From VRUE01 sp963824215 (GTDB lineage: Bacteria > Actinomycetota > Thermoleophilia > Solirubrobacterales > 70-9), in NCBI GenBank assembly GCA_963824215.1, contig CAWGOE010000001.1, forward strand, positions 496,001 through 560,000: a DNA stretch of 64,000 nt, in the 5' to 3' direction. Positions within the stretch are counted from its first letter, which is position 1. Each line of letters begins with the position of its first letter. Under the pieces are notes generated by a model. That model ran no database searches. It had not been told where the DNA came from and worked only from the letters and a program-made list of their open reading frames with translations. Made by a program: the position numbers and the translations under genes. This document shows positions 33,294-41,692 of the stretch, piece after piece.

Positions 33294-34037
33294 ATGCCCT
33301 CACAACCCAAGCTCGTTCTCCACTCGGTCCCGTTCTCGCATCCGGTGCTCGCGGTGAGCGCCGCGCTCGACCGGTTTGGGCACGAGTACGAGAAGGTGGA
33401 ACTGGTCGCCGGCAAACATGGCGAGGAGATCGAAGGGATTTACGGCGAGGGGTGCGCGACGGTCCCCGGGCTGCTGGTGGACGATGAGCCGGTGCACGGC
33501 ACGGCGACGATTTTTGCCCGCCTCGACGAGCTGCACCCTGACGCCGGCCTCTACCCGGAGGCGACGGCCGAGGCGATTCGCGAGGCCGAGGCAGGCATCG
33601 CCGAGGACCTGCAGGTGAGCGCCCGCGTGCTCGCCTTCGGCGCGCTTCACTTCCGCCCCGAGTCGATGGGAACGTTTGCCGGGGCCGGCCAGCTCGATCC
33701 GGGCGGGGTTGATTTTGCGATCAAGATGATGCGGGCGACCTGGCGTTACCTCGACATCACCGCGGAGCGGGTCCATGCCACCTTGCAGGAGCTGCCGGCA
33801 CAGCTGGACGCGGTCGACGCTCTGATTGAGGTGGGTGCAGCTGCCGGTGAGGCGCCGACCGCCGCCGACTTCCAGCTCGGCTCGTCACTTCATCTCCTCA
33901 CCCAGATCGGCGACCTCCGCCCCCTTGTCGAAGCGCGACCGGCTGCCACCCTCGTCACTGCTTGGTTTGAGCCCGGAAGCGGCGACGTTCCCGCCGGCGC
34001 CTTCCCGCCCGGCTGGGTCCCGGCCGCCGGCTCATAA
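33294..34037 (+). CDS. Glutathione S-transferase-like protein
   Basis: 247 aa. The N-terminal thioredoxin-like domain (LVLHSVPFSHPVLAVSAALD, then YEKVELVAGKHGEEIEGIY, VPGLLVDDEPVHGTATIFAR) has the GST layout, with Val-Pro in the usual cis-proline place and no classical Cys/Ser/Tyr signature. The helical C-terminal half ends APTAADFQLGSSLHLLTQIG, also GST-like. As actinobacteria usually lack glutathione, the thiol partner is unclear. Its stop lies 6 bp before the convergent permease stop. Confidence 0.8.
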   Translation: MPSQPKLVLHSVPFSHPVLAVSAALDRFGHEYEKVELVAGKHGEEIEGIYGEGCATVPGLLVDDEPVHGTATIFARLDELHPDAGLYPEATAEAIREAEAGIAEDLQVSARVLAFGALHFRPESMGTFAGAGQLDPGGVDFAIKMMRATWRYLDITAERVHATLQELPAQLDAVDALIEVGAAAGEAPTAADFQLGSSLHLLTQIGDLRPLVEARPAATLVTAWFEPGSGDVPAGAFPPGWVPAAGS

Positions 34038-34043
34038 GGAGGG

Positions 34044-34787
34044 CTAGCCGAGTAGGGCCTCGCCCGCGAGGACGAGGCCGGCGATGACAAGGATCACGGC
34101 GATGACTTGCAGCAGGGCGTCGTCGTCGAGTTTGCCCGTTAGCTGAGCGCCCAGGTAGGCGCCCGGGATCGCGCCGCAGGCGCCGGCGGCGAGGAGGTTC
34201 CAATCGACGCCGCTGGTCAGGTGGCCGAGTAGGCCGCCGAGGCCGACCAGGGTGCCGGTGGCGGCGTTGGTTCCCACCGCTGCCTTGGGCGCGGTGCCCA
34301 GCCACTTGACCATCGCGGGGAGGCGAAGGGTGCCGAGGATGAGGCCGACCAAGCCGCCGAGGACGCCGACGGCGAAGGCGATCGTGATCGCGACGCCGAC
34401 ACCACCGCCGGGATGGTCGCCGGCATCGGCGAAGCGGTCGCGGCGGGATATTTCGTAGGCGCCGAAGAGAACTACGACCGCGATCGCCGCGAGCAGCAGA
34501 CGCTTGGGCAGGACGCCAGAGAGCACCCCACCGAGGACGCCGCCCAGCAGCGAGGGCGGAGCCATCAGCCAGAAGAGACGCCAATCGATCCGCCCGCCGC
34601 GCCAGTGGGCGATCGATGCGGTCAGCGCCGAGAGCCCGCTCACCGCCACGTTTGCCCCCGCCCCGGCGGCCGGCGAGCTGGCGAACTGGAGGATGACCGG
34701 CAGGCGCATGTTGCCCAGCACGAGGCCGGCGACGCCGCCGGCGAGGGCCACCGCAAAGGACCAGATGGCGATGAGGAGCAGCTCCAC
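34044..34787 (-). CDS. TSUP-family (TauE/SafE) membrane permease
   Basis: 247 aa with about eight hydrophobic helices in two related halves. MELLLIAIWSFAVALAGGVA with LVLGNMRLPVILQFASSPAA mirrors AFAVGVLGGLVGLILGTLRL with PAMVKWLGTAPKAAVGTNAA; the G-x-x-G-x-x-L-G-x-x-R-x-P pattern marks the family. It transports sulfite, sulfonates or other small organic anions; substrate unknown here. Confidence 0.9.
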   Translation of the reverse strand: MELLLIAIWSFAVALAGGVAGLVLGNMRLPVILQFASSPAAGAGANVAVSGLSALTASIAHWRGGRIDWRLFWLMAPPSLLGGVLGGVLSGVLPKRLLLAAIAVVVLFGAYEISRRDRFADAGDHPGGGVGVAITIAFAVGVLGGLVGLILGTLRLPAMVKWLGTAPKAAVGTNAATGTLVGLGGLLGHLTSGVDWNLLAAGACGAIPGAYLGAQLTGKLDDDALLQVIAVILVIAGLVLAGEALLG

Positions 34788-34825
34788 GTCGCGGCACTCT
34801 AGGTCGCTCTCTATCTTCTGGTGTT

Positions 34826-35650
34826 ATGAGTTCGGAGAAGCTGCGACTTGGCGGGATGGCGCTGCGCAACGGTCTACTAATCCACGGGCCGACGCACTGG
34901 GCCGCGGCGGTGCGCGATAAGGACGGCGACGTCAGGGTCGCCTCTGAGCGCAAACCTGAGCTCGCCCCGAAGCTGGCGGGCCGGGTCCCGGGCTTGCGCG
35001 GCCCGCTGAAACTGGTCGAGGCGATGGCGGTACTGCCGCTGGTGCGCCGACGCTTGCCCGCCGCGCGGCTGCCCTTTGAGGACCCCAGAGTGTTGGCGAC
35101 GATTGGGGTGACGCTGCTAGCCACCGCTGTCCTGCGGCGCAGGGTGCCAAGCGGTGTGATGCGGGAGGGGGTGGCGCAGGCGCTCGGCGCGGCGCCGGCT
35201 GTGATTGCTCTCGCCGATCGCGACCTGGCCGCCTACCACGGCGTCGAGCACAAGGCGATCGCCGCCTACGAGCAGGGCGTTGAGGATCCGGCGTCCGTGC
35301 CGAAGGAGCACGACCGCTGCGGCTCGAACTTGATCACGCCGATGATGCTGCTCTCCGTGGGTGGCACGGTGGTGCTTGAGAGACTGGTGGAGCGACCGAG
35401 CCCCGTCGCGCGCGCAGCCGTCGGCCTCGCCGGCGCCTCGATCGCGGTCGAGATGTTCGCCTGGAGCGATCGCAACCACGGTGCGCCGCTTGCCGAGGCA
35501 TTCCATACCCCCGGCCGCGAGATCCAGCGTCATCTGGCGACGAAGGAGCCGACGCCGGAGCAGCTCCAAGTCGGGATCGCCGCGCTGGCCGAGATCCTTC
35601 GTGTCGAGGAGGCTCAGGCGGGCGACGCCGAGCCACCACCCGCGACGTAG
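34826..35650 (+). CDS. DUF1385 family membrane protein
   Basis: 274 aa. LRLGGMALRNGLLIHGPTHW opens the family, and AAYHGVEHKAIAAYEQGVED followed by EHDRCGSNLITPMMLLSVGG contains the diagnostic His-x-x-Glu-His and Cys-Gly-Ser-Asn motifs. It has several hydrophobic helices. The conserved His/Glu residues suggest metal binding, but no activity is established for the family. It precedes the epimerase gene on the same strand by 22 bp. Confidence 0.88.
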   Translation: MSSEKLRLGGMALRNGLLIHGPTHWAAAVRDKDGDVRVASERKPELAPKLAGRVPGLRGPLKLVEAMAVLPLVRRRLPAARLPFEDPRVLATIGVTLLATAVLRRRVPSGVMREGVAQALGAAPAVIALADRDLAAYHGVEHKAIAAYEQGVEDPASVPKEHDRCGSNLITPMMLLSVGGTVVLERLVERPSPVARAAVGLAGASIAVEMFAWSDRNHGAPLAEAFHTPGREIQRHLATKEPTPEQLQVGIAALAEILRVEEAQAGDAEPPPAT

Positions 35651-35672
35651 GCGTCCATCTAGACTCCCGCCG

Positions 35673-36086
35673 ATGTTCGGCAAGATCGACCACATCGGCG
35701 TTGCCGTCGAGGACATCGACGCGGCGCTCGAGCTCTACGCGGAGACTTTCGAGATGACCGTTGCCCACCGCGAGACGGTCGAGGCGCAGGGCGTTGAGGC
35801 GGTGCTGCTCGATGTTGGCGACGGGCACGTCGAGCTGATGCGGCCGTTGGCGCCCGACACGCCGGTCGGCAAGTTCCTCGACCGCAAGGGCCCCAAGCTG
35901 CACCACGTCGCCTACGCCGTCGAGGACATCGATGCGACTCTGGAGCAGCTTGCCGCCGCCGGGCTCGAGTTGATCGACAGCAAGGCGCGGACCGGGATCC
36001 GCGGCAGCCGGGTGGCGTTTATTCAGCCGCGCTCGACCGGCGGCGTCCTAACCGAGATCGTCGAAGCGGGCGGAGAGGAGCACTAA
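35673..36086 (+). CDS. Methylmalonyl-CoA epimerase
   Basis: 137 aa. It interconverts the two epimers of methylmalonyl-CoA in propionate metabolism. It is a two-module glyoxalase/VOC fold: KIDHIGVAVEDIDAALELYA and LHHVAYAVEDIDATLEQLAA begin each half with a metal-binding His, and Glu ligands lie in GDGHVELMRPLAPDTPVGKF and TGGVLTEIVE. Length matches the family. The TAA overlaps the ATG of the next gene by one base. Confidence 0.93.
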   Translation: MFGKIDHIGVAVEDIDAALELYAETFEMTVAHRETVEAQGVEAVLLDVGDGHVELMRPLAPDTPVGKFLDRKGPKLHHVAYAVEDIDATLEQLAAAGLELIDSKARTGIRGSRVAFIQPRSTGGVLTEIVEAGGEEH

Positions 36087-36313
36087 TGGCAGACGTGCAA
36101 AAGGTGGAGATCGGCTTTGAGGGAGGCCAGGTGGTGCCGGTGCGGCTCAGCGGCGACGAGCTGAAGGACCTGCGCAAGCAGATCGAGAAGGGCGGCTGGC
36201 ACGACATCAAGACCGAGGATGGCGTCCTCTCGATCTACGTCGGCAAGGTCGCCTTCCTGCGTATCGATTCAGCTGGGCACCGGGTCGGCTTCGCCCTCGA
36301 CCGACAGGACTGA
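36086..36313 (+). CDS. Small conserved protein of unknown function
   Basis: 75 aa. MADVQKVEIGFEGGQVVPVR, LSGDELKDLRKQIEKGGWHD, IKTEDGVLSIYVGKVAFLRI: a compact beta-rich fold with one helix, probably complete. It is coupled on both sides, to the epimerase (one-base overlap) and to the methyltransferase (shared TGATG). Role unknown; similar small proteins in actinobacteria are annotated only as hypothetical. Confidence 0.75.
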   Translation: MADVQKVEIGFEGGQVVPVRLSGDELKDLRKQIEKGGWHDIKTEDGVLSIYVGKVAFLRIDSAGHRVGFALDRQD

Positions 36314-36927
36314 TGCGAGCCCGCCGGCTGCTTGGGGCCGCGGGGCTGGCGACGCTGGCAGCCGCTCTGTGGTGGCGCAAGAATCCTTCGGCATGCCCCT
36401 ACGGACAGCGGTTCTGGGTTGAAGCACCGCATCCGGTCATCACCCGCGACCGTCTGCGCTGGGTTTTGGCGCCGCAGCCGGGCGAGCGGGTGCTGGAGAT
36501 CGGCCCCGGCACCGGCTACTACACGCTGGACATGGCCGAGTGGGTCGGCGGCGAGGGACGGGTCGAGATCTTCGATCTGCAGCAGGAGTTCCTCGATCAC
36601 GTCATTGCCCGCGCCGGTGAGCGCGGCCTCGCCAACGTCGTTCCGACCCAGGGCGACGCGACCGCGCTGCCCTATGAGGACGCGTCGGTCGACGCGGTCG
36701 TCCTCACCGCCGTGCTCGGCGAGATCCCCGACCCTCTCGCCGCCCTGCGCGAGATTCGCCGCGTGCTGAAGCCGGATGGTCGCCTGATCGTCGGCGAGCT
36801 CTTCGGTGACCCCCACTTCACGACCCAGGCGAGCCTGGAGTGCCAAGCGGGCGAAGCCGGTCTCGCCTACGAAACCCACTCCGGCAACTGGTTCGCCTAC
36901 TTCGCCCGCCTGGCGCCCGGTTCGTAG
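36313..36927 (+). CDS. Class I SAM-dependent methyltransferase
   Basis: 204 aa. An N-terminal hydrophobic stretch (LLGAAGLATLAAALWW) may anchor it in the membrane. The SAM-binding loop is GERVLEIGPGTGYYTLDMAE, with acidic residue in EIFDLQQEFLD, then QGDATALPYEDASVDAVVLT (motif II) and EIRRVLKPDGRLIVGELFGD (motif III), as in the UbiE/ubiquinone class. The substrate is probably a lipid-like or quinone molecule, by inference from the anchor. Confidence 0.88.
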   Translation: MRARRLLGAAGLATLAAALWWRKNPSACPYGQRFWVEAPHPVITRDRLRWVLAPQPGERVLEIGPGTGYYTLDMAEWVGGEGRVEIFDLQQEFLDHVIARAGERGLANVVPTQGDATALPYEDASVDAVVLTAVLGEIPDPLAALREIRRVLKPDGRLIVGELFGDPHFTTQASLECQAGEAGLAYETHSGNWFAYFARLAPGS

Positions 36928-36972
36928 ATCGTCGAGGCAGGGTAGGCATTCGCTCATCCGAGCGGAGGCAAC

Positions 36973-37390
36973 GTGGAGCAGCTAATCGAAGACCTGACGC
37001 GGGGCAACGTTACCGAGGTAAAGGTTGTCCTGGCGACCGTCATCCTGGCCCTCGCCGTCTACCAGGTGCTGCTCGCTGCGGTCGCCTATGGCTGGTTGAA
37101 GCTGCCGTTCCTGGAGTCTCACTCAGCTTCCTGGACCCATCGGGCGAGTGGCGACGCGATCCTCCTCCTCACCGTCATCGTCGCGGTCATGTGCATCTCC
37201 TTCTACGGCTTTGAGGAGGGTGGCGCTCATGCTCTGGTTGCCTGCGTGTCTGCTGGCGACGAAGGTGCTGGCCGTCCGCCTCGGAGGGCGCCTCGGGCGC
37301 CTGCTGCCGATCATTGGCGCCTCCATCCTGTTCGCCTTCACGATCACCTGGCTGACCTCGGCCGGCGACTTCCTTGGGGTGTCGGGATGA
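36973..37390 (+). pseudogene. DUF6529-like four-helix membrane protein with one frameshift
   Basis: The first part (VLATVILALAVYQVLLAAVA, then DAILLLTVIVAVMCISFYGF) and the last part (ACLLATKVLAVRLGGRLGRL, LPIIGASILFAFTITWLTSA) lie in different frames. Removing one base from the GGG at 37218-37220 gives GFEEVALMLWLPACLL and a 138-aa protein ending FLGVSG. Helices with spaced His residues resemble cytochrome-b561-like or DUF6529 proteins. Its TGA overlaps the ATG of the next gene (ATGA). A sequencing error is the likeliest explanation. Confidence 0.6.
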
Positions 37391-37599
37391 AACGGCCGCC
37401 GCAGGCGATCCAGATGCTCGGCTCGGCCCTCTTCGCGCTGGCGATCGTCGCCGTCGCGATCGTCGTAGTAACGGCTCATTTCGGTCCGACCAGCAGCGCC
37501 GAGTTGGAGGCGCGTGAGGAGCGGCTGGAGCAACGCATGGAGTTGCGCGAGGAGGCGCTGGAGCGGAGCGAGGAGCGCGAAGAGGAGCGACGCCGGTGA
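37387..37599 (+). CDS. Small membrane-anchored coiled-coil protein
   Basis: 70 aa. One N-terminal helix crosses the membrane (LGSALFALAIVAVAIVVVTA), followed by a highly charged coiled coil (LEAREERLEQRMELREEALE). It overlaps the stop of the preceding membrane protein, so both are probably co-translated. Unknown role, possibly a small accessory subunit. Confidence 0.65.
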   Translation: MKRPPQAIQMLGSALFALAIVAVAIVVVTAHFGPTSSAELEAREERLEQRMELREEALERSEEREEERRR

Positions 37600-37603
37600 G
37601 GCT

Positions 37604-37837
37604 CTAGCCGCGGACCGCCTTTTTGGCGATGTTCTTGACCCGCGTCCGATCTCGCTGGGAGAGGTTGCTGGGACGGCCCTTCGACTTTCCGATCAGGTGC
37701 AGGAACTCCTGCTGCTCCTTATGCGTCAAGTTGTGGTCCACCCGCTCACGACCCTTCTGGGCGAGCCAGAGCGAGACGGTCAGCACCATCCCCCAGGGGA
37801 TGCGCTTCAGGGAGCGCCTGAAGATCCACGGCAGCAT
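37604..37837 (-). CDS. Small basic membrane protein
   Basis: 77 aa from the ATG at 37837. A hydrophobic segment (IPWGMVLTVSLWLAQKGRER) is followed by NLTHKEQQEFLHLIGKSKGR and PSNLSQRDRTRVKNIAKKAV, a tail rich in Lys and Arg common in short actinobacterial hypothetical proteins. It is convergent with the coiled-coil gene, 4 bp apart. Role unknown. Confidence 0.6.
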   Translation of the reverse strand: MLPWIFRRSLKRIPWGMVLTVSLWLAQKGRERVDHNLTHKEQQEFLHLIGKSKGRPSNLSQRDRTRVKNIAKKAVRG

Positions 37838-37897
37838 GGGCGTTGGGTACCCGATTGCGCGTGAGCGCATGCGTCGTCCTGGCGCGCTGGCGTCGTA

Positions 37898-38656
37898 TTA
37901 CCGCTGGCAGCGCGGGCACCAGTAGGTGCGGCGATTGGCGTCGCCCTGGCCATGGGCGGCAATCGGCGTGCCGCAGGCGGGGCAGGGCTGGCCGGCGCGG
38001 TGGTAGACGGAGCGGCGCGGACGACCCTTCTCCACCGATTCCCCCATCAGCTGCCGCCCTGCTTCGAGGACCGCCTCGATTTCGTCGTCTTGCAGCTCGC
38101 CGACCGCCCGCCATGGGCTCACCCGGGCCGCGAAGCAGGCCTCGCTCTTGAAGATGTTGCCGATGCCGGCGATCAGGCCTTGGTCTAGCAGCGCATCGCC
38201 CAGCTCGCGATCAGGCGCCGCCTGGAGGCGGACACGGACGGCCGCTGGATCGAACTTCGGCGCGAGGATGTTGGGTCCCAGCCGGGACAGCGCCGGATCT
38301 GAGCGCCGTCGCGTCGCGCTCAACAGGCGCAGGGTTGGCCCCCCGAACTGGACAGCTTCCAGCTCGGCTCCGCTCAGCGTCAACCATGCCGCGCCCGCCG
38401 GCTTGCGCCACCTGGCGCCGCGGCTGTAGACGTGCCACGAACCGCTCATCCCCAGGTGGCTGTGGAGGACGAGGTCGCCGAAGTGGAGCAGTAGGTGCTT
38501 GCCGCGTGCCTCGACTTCTTCGAGTCTGTGGCCGTCGAGTCGCTCGACTCCCGCCGCGCGGGCCTGACCACTGTGTGGCCGGACCGCTAACTCCTGCCCG
38601 CCGAGCGCCGCTTCGATCCGCCGCGCGGCACGCAGGATCGTGTCGCCCTCTGCCAT
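37898..38656 (-). CDS. Fpg/Nei-family DNA glycosylase/AP lyase with Ala in place of the N-terminal Pro
   Basis: 252 aa. Family features: Glu3 in MAEGDT, the beta-loop Lys in EARGKHLLLHF, LVLHSHLGMSGSWHVY, the helix-two-turn-helix LDQGLIAGIGNIFKSEACFA and a C-terminal zinc finger CPACG...WCPRC. Usually residue 2 is Pro, the nucleophile that forms the Schiff base; here the codon is GCA (Ala). If real, the enzyme must use the Ala amine or another residue, or be non-catalytic. It is otherwise closest to the actinobacterial Nei2/endonuclease VIII group. Confidence 0.88.
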   Translation of the reverse strand: MAEGDTILRAARRIEAALGGQELAVRPHSGQARAAGVERLDGHRLEEVEARGKHLLLHFGDLVLHSHLGMSGSWHVYSRGARWRKPAGAAWLTLSGAELEAVQFGGPTLRLLSATRRRSDPALSRLGPNILAPKFDPAAVRVRLQAAPDRELGDALLDQGLIAGIGNIFKSEACFAARVSPWRAVGELQDDEIEAVLEAGRQLMGESVEKGRPRRSVYHRAGQPCPACGTPIAAHGQGDANRRTYWCPRCQR

Positions 38657-38724
38657 GCCTCAATGCATAGCGGACGGCAGTGCGCCGGGACGGAGGGAGG
38701 GACCGCCCCGACGCCGCTCTACCG

Positions 38725-41595
38725 CTAGTTGTTTTTGCCCCCGCGGCACGCAGGGATGTTGAGCCGCAGGTTTTTCCTCTTTAGCTGTCGGCTGTTCTGC
38801 GCCTTCAGGTTGAGGAAGCCGGTGGTCTGCCTCGAGCAGAGGTTGCGCGAGTTGACCAGCAGCCCCTTGTCGCCGCCCTTCATCGTCAGCACGAACTTGT
38901 TCACGGCGACGTCAGGCGTTTTACGGAACACCGTTTTCAGGCGCCCGTTCGACGAGCCGATCACGCCGCGTAGCCGGACGTTGACCTGGCCCTTGAGGTC
39001 GGCCAGCAGGTCCGGCAGTTCATTGTCGGACGAGGTCAGGTAGACCGGGCCCTTGAGCTTGCCGTCGAGCAACGGCGAGGTCGCCTTGGCGTTGCCGTAG
39101 ATCGACGCTTTCGGGCACTCGTTCGCTGCCAGCTGGACCCTCGTGCAGATCGTTTTGATGTGCGCCTGATCGAGGATCGTCGCGCGGGGCAGGATGAATG
39201 CCGCCCTACGCGTGTTGGCATCGCCATTACGTGCATCGAGCGTCGCCCGGAACTTCGGATGGGCGCCTCGCCGCATCTGGTTCTGGCCACCGAAGATACG
39301 TGCGTAGAAGCTCGGCTTGTATTTGAGCGCTTTGCAGTCGCTGGCCCGGAACGCATTCGAGGGTTTGGTTTCGAACCAGCTCGCCGGATCTGCCGGGTTG
39401 CCGCCGCCACCCAAGATCCCCGAGCCGATTGAGAACGGTTCGCGGCAGGTGGTCGGGTTGAGCGTGAAGCTCTGGCGGTTGATCGAGACGTCGATCGCGC
39501 GGATGTCGAGCTTCACGCCGCCGAACACGTATGGGATGGCGTCCGAGACGGCGTGGACTTCGGCCGTTTCGGGATCGATGTTGAGCGCGGCCCGGACGAC
39601 GACCGTGCCCAGGTCATACGGGCCAGCAACTGCCGGGGTGACGAAGACCATGCTCACCGGCGCCCCTTTGTAAGGCCCGGCGAGATACACCTGGCCATTG
39701 GTGCGGAACGGGGCCGGGCCGGAGCCGGCGTCGATCCCGGTGGTGCCAACGTGACTGCTGTTTGGGCAGCTGGGGCTGGCGAGCTCGTCTTTGCCCGAGC
39801 GGGTGCCCGCTGCCTCGATGCTCGCCTGCGGGCAGTACTCGACGCCCTTCAGCTTCGCCACCATTCCAGGCGGCAGATCGACCTTGACCTGACGGATCTC
39901 CTGGGCTCCGTCGGGCCGCGTGATGCGCAGCTCGAACGGGCTGAAGGCACCGGCTTTGGTCCCTTTCGGCCCAGCGCTGAAGGTCGGGTTGAAGGGACGC
40001 TCCGCCAGCGTTTTCGGGCAAGGCCCACCGCCGGGGGCGGTGGTGAGGGTGAATTGTGGGTTCGGGTCAGACGACACTTCTTCACCTGGCCTAGACCATG
40101 GGGTGAACCTCGCCGTCGTGGTGTGTGGCCCGCAGGTATCGGGAGTCGTCAGTGCTCCTCTTGCTCCTCCGTTGACATTGACTTTGAACGAGCTGAACGG
40201 AGCCTGGGGGTTTTCCGGCACGACCACAGTCAGCTGGCCCGTTTGCAGGTTTGGGAACACGTTTCCAACCAAGCGAACGTTGACGCCGTAGCGGTCGTTG
40301 AACGCGTGAATGAAGACGCGGAACTGATTTCCGGAGCTGGGCACCTGGCTGGTGGGCTCGGCGACGTAGACGTTACCCCCGAGATTCTGGTCGAGAGCCG
40401 GGGTTTCGACATCGACCGTGCCGATTTTCGAGGACTCCGGGCACGCGATCGGATCGTCGGTGCCCTTCTTGTATTGAGCGTCGGTGCACGGCGTCAGCCC
40501 GTTCGCGAGCGATGGGTTGAGACCAGCGCCTTCGGGTAGCGTCACCTTCGCCGTCAGCAGATGCGAGTTGGCACGCGTGTTGGCTTTCAACTGGTCGGGC
40601 ATCTGCACGGTGACCGTTGACGGTTCAGGTGAATCGGTGGACCCGCTCGAGGACGCGGCGAGATCGACGTTAAAGGGTGCCGTCTCGCATTCGTCAGCGC
40701 CGACTTTGGTCGTGAAACTCTCCGTGTCTTCTGCTCCACCGTGTGCTTTGACATGGAGGGTTGACGTCTGCCCGCCTGCGCAGTTGCTCGGCATCGTCAA
40801 GTAGGTGCCATTTCCGAACGGCGCTCCTTTGTTCCCTTCGAAAACGAGACGGGATCCGACGATCGGCGGGTGTGCTTCGGTTCCGTCAGGAGCGTGGATG
40901 TCGCTGATCGTGAACCTGACGTGCTGGTCTTTCGGGTCCAGGTCGCCGACGATGATCGTCGGTTCGCCGAGCGCACTGGTCGGGAAGCCGACCATCGAGG
41001 GCACGCCATCGAATGGGACCAAGTTGTAGACGGGGAGTTTGGCCCGCGTGTTCTCACAGGGAACTGGAATCGGGCCGGGTTCGACGCAGGGAGGTGCCTG
41101 CGAAGCCACCGTGAGGTAGTTGAACCCAACTATGGAGGTCGGCAGGCACGTCGGCGCTGGTTCTGCGCTCAGCTCTGCGACGGTGCACTTGCTCGTCGTG
41201 GCCTCGGGATTGACACCCAAGCCTTCTGGCGTGTCGACGACGATTTCCTGAACGAACCCGTCAGGAAAGCCTTCGGTTCCCGGCGCCGGCAGCGTGTTGA
41301 GGGTGAAGTCGGTAATACCGAAAGGAGGATGCCCGGCTGACTGCGTGTACCACCTGGCTTCCGATACGGGCGTTTCTGCTTTCGTGCACTGGCCGGGGTC
41401 TTTTGGAAGCGGGAACGGGCCTTCTATTTTGCCCGGGGCGCCGGGAATCAACGGCGTGTCGGCGTTTTCGTCGCACGTCAGTGCTTCCCAGTTCGCGATT
41501 CCAAATGCGGCCTGCGCGCTGGATGCTCCAAATGCGAGAACGGCAAATGCGGAAATGAGCGCTAGCAGCCCAAGCGGGCCTCGCGAACCTCTCAT
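38725..41595 (-). CDS. Large secreted protein, lineage-typical family
   Basis: 956 aa from ATG 41595. A signal peptide (LGLLALISAFAVLAFGASSA-QA) is followed by repeated immunoglobulin-like beta modules. Typical passages are LPEGAGLNPSLANGLTPCTD, ACPESSKIGTVDVETPALDQ and GSGPAPFRTNGQVYLAGPYK, the last two built around CP-SSxIG-type turns. Paired Cys residues suggest disulfides. The basic tail reads LKRKNLRLNIPACRGGKNN. I know this style of protein as an expanded, uncharacterised secreted family in Thermoleophilia. Probably a cell-surface or adhesion protein; the role is inference. Confidence 0.8.
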   Translation of the reverse strand: MRGSRGPLGLLALISAFAVLAFGASSAQAAFGIANWEALTCDENADTPLIPGAPGKIEGPFPLPKDPGQCTKAETPVSEARWYTQSAGHPPFGITDFTLNTLPAPGTEGFPDGFVQEIVVDTPEGLGVNPEATTSKCTVAELSAEPAPTCLPTSIVGFNYLTVASQAPPCVEPGPIPVPCENTRAKLPVYNLVPFDGVPSMVGFPTSALGEPTIIVGDLDPKDQHVRFTISDIHAPDGTEAHPPIVGSRLVFEGNKGAPFGNGTYLTMPSNCAGGQTSTLHVKAHGGAEDTESFTTKVGADECETAPFNVDLAASSSGSTDSPEPSTVTVQMPDQLKANTRANSHLLTAKVTLPEGAGLNPSLANGLTPCTDAQYKKGTDDPIACPESSKIGTVDVETPALDQNLGGNVYVAEPTSQVPSSGNQFRVFIHAFNDRYGVNVRLVGNVFPNLQTGQLTVVVPENPQAPFSSFKVNVNGGARGALTTPDTCGPHTTTARFTPWSRPGEEVSSDPNPQFTLTTAPGGGPCPKTLAERPFNPTFSAGPKGTKAGAFSPFELRITRPDGAQEIRQVKVDLPPGMVAKLKGVEYCPQASIEAAGTRSGKDELASPSCPNSSHVGTTGIDAGSGPAPFRTNGQVYLAGPYKGAPVSMVFVTPAVAGPYDLGTVVVRAALNIDPETAEVHAVSDAIPYVFGGVKLDIRAIDVSINRQSFTLNPTTCREPFSIGSGILGGGGNPADPASWFETKPSNAFRASDCKALKYKPSFYARIFGGQNQMRRGAHPKFRATLDARNGDANTRRAAFILPRATILDQAHIKTICTRVQLAANECPKASIYGNAKATSPLLDGKLKGPVYLTSSDNELPDLLADLKGQVNVRLRGVIGSSNGRLKTVFRKTPDVAVNKFVLTMKGGDKGLLVNSRNLCSRQTTGFLNLKAQNSRQLKRKNLRLNIPACRGGKNN

Positions 41596-41661
41596 ATGGG
41601 ACCTCTCCTCCAAGACGGGTTTCCAATTAGCTACCCGCCTCCCGCAGTTAAAAACGGTACA

Positions 41662-41685
41662 CCATGGAGTCCGCGGACTCCATGG
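41662..41685. terminator. Perfect 24-bp palindrome between two minus-strand genes
   Basis: CCATGGAGTCCG and its exact inverse. It lies between the stop of the BtrH-like gene and the start of the secreted protein. It lacks a T-tract but probably folds in RNA as a strong hairpin. It contains ATGGAG/CTCCAT, also found in the palindrome at 23034-23073. Confidence 0.5.
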
Positions 41686-41692
41686 GGGATAA

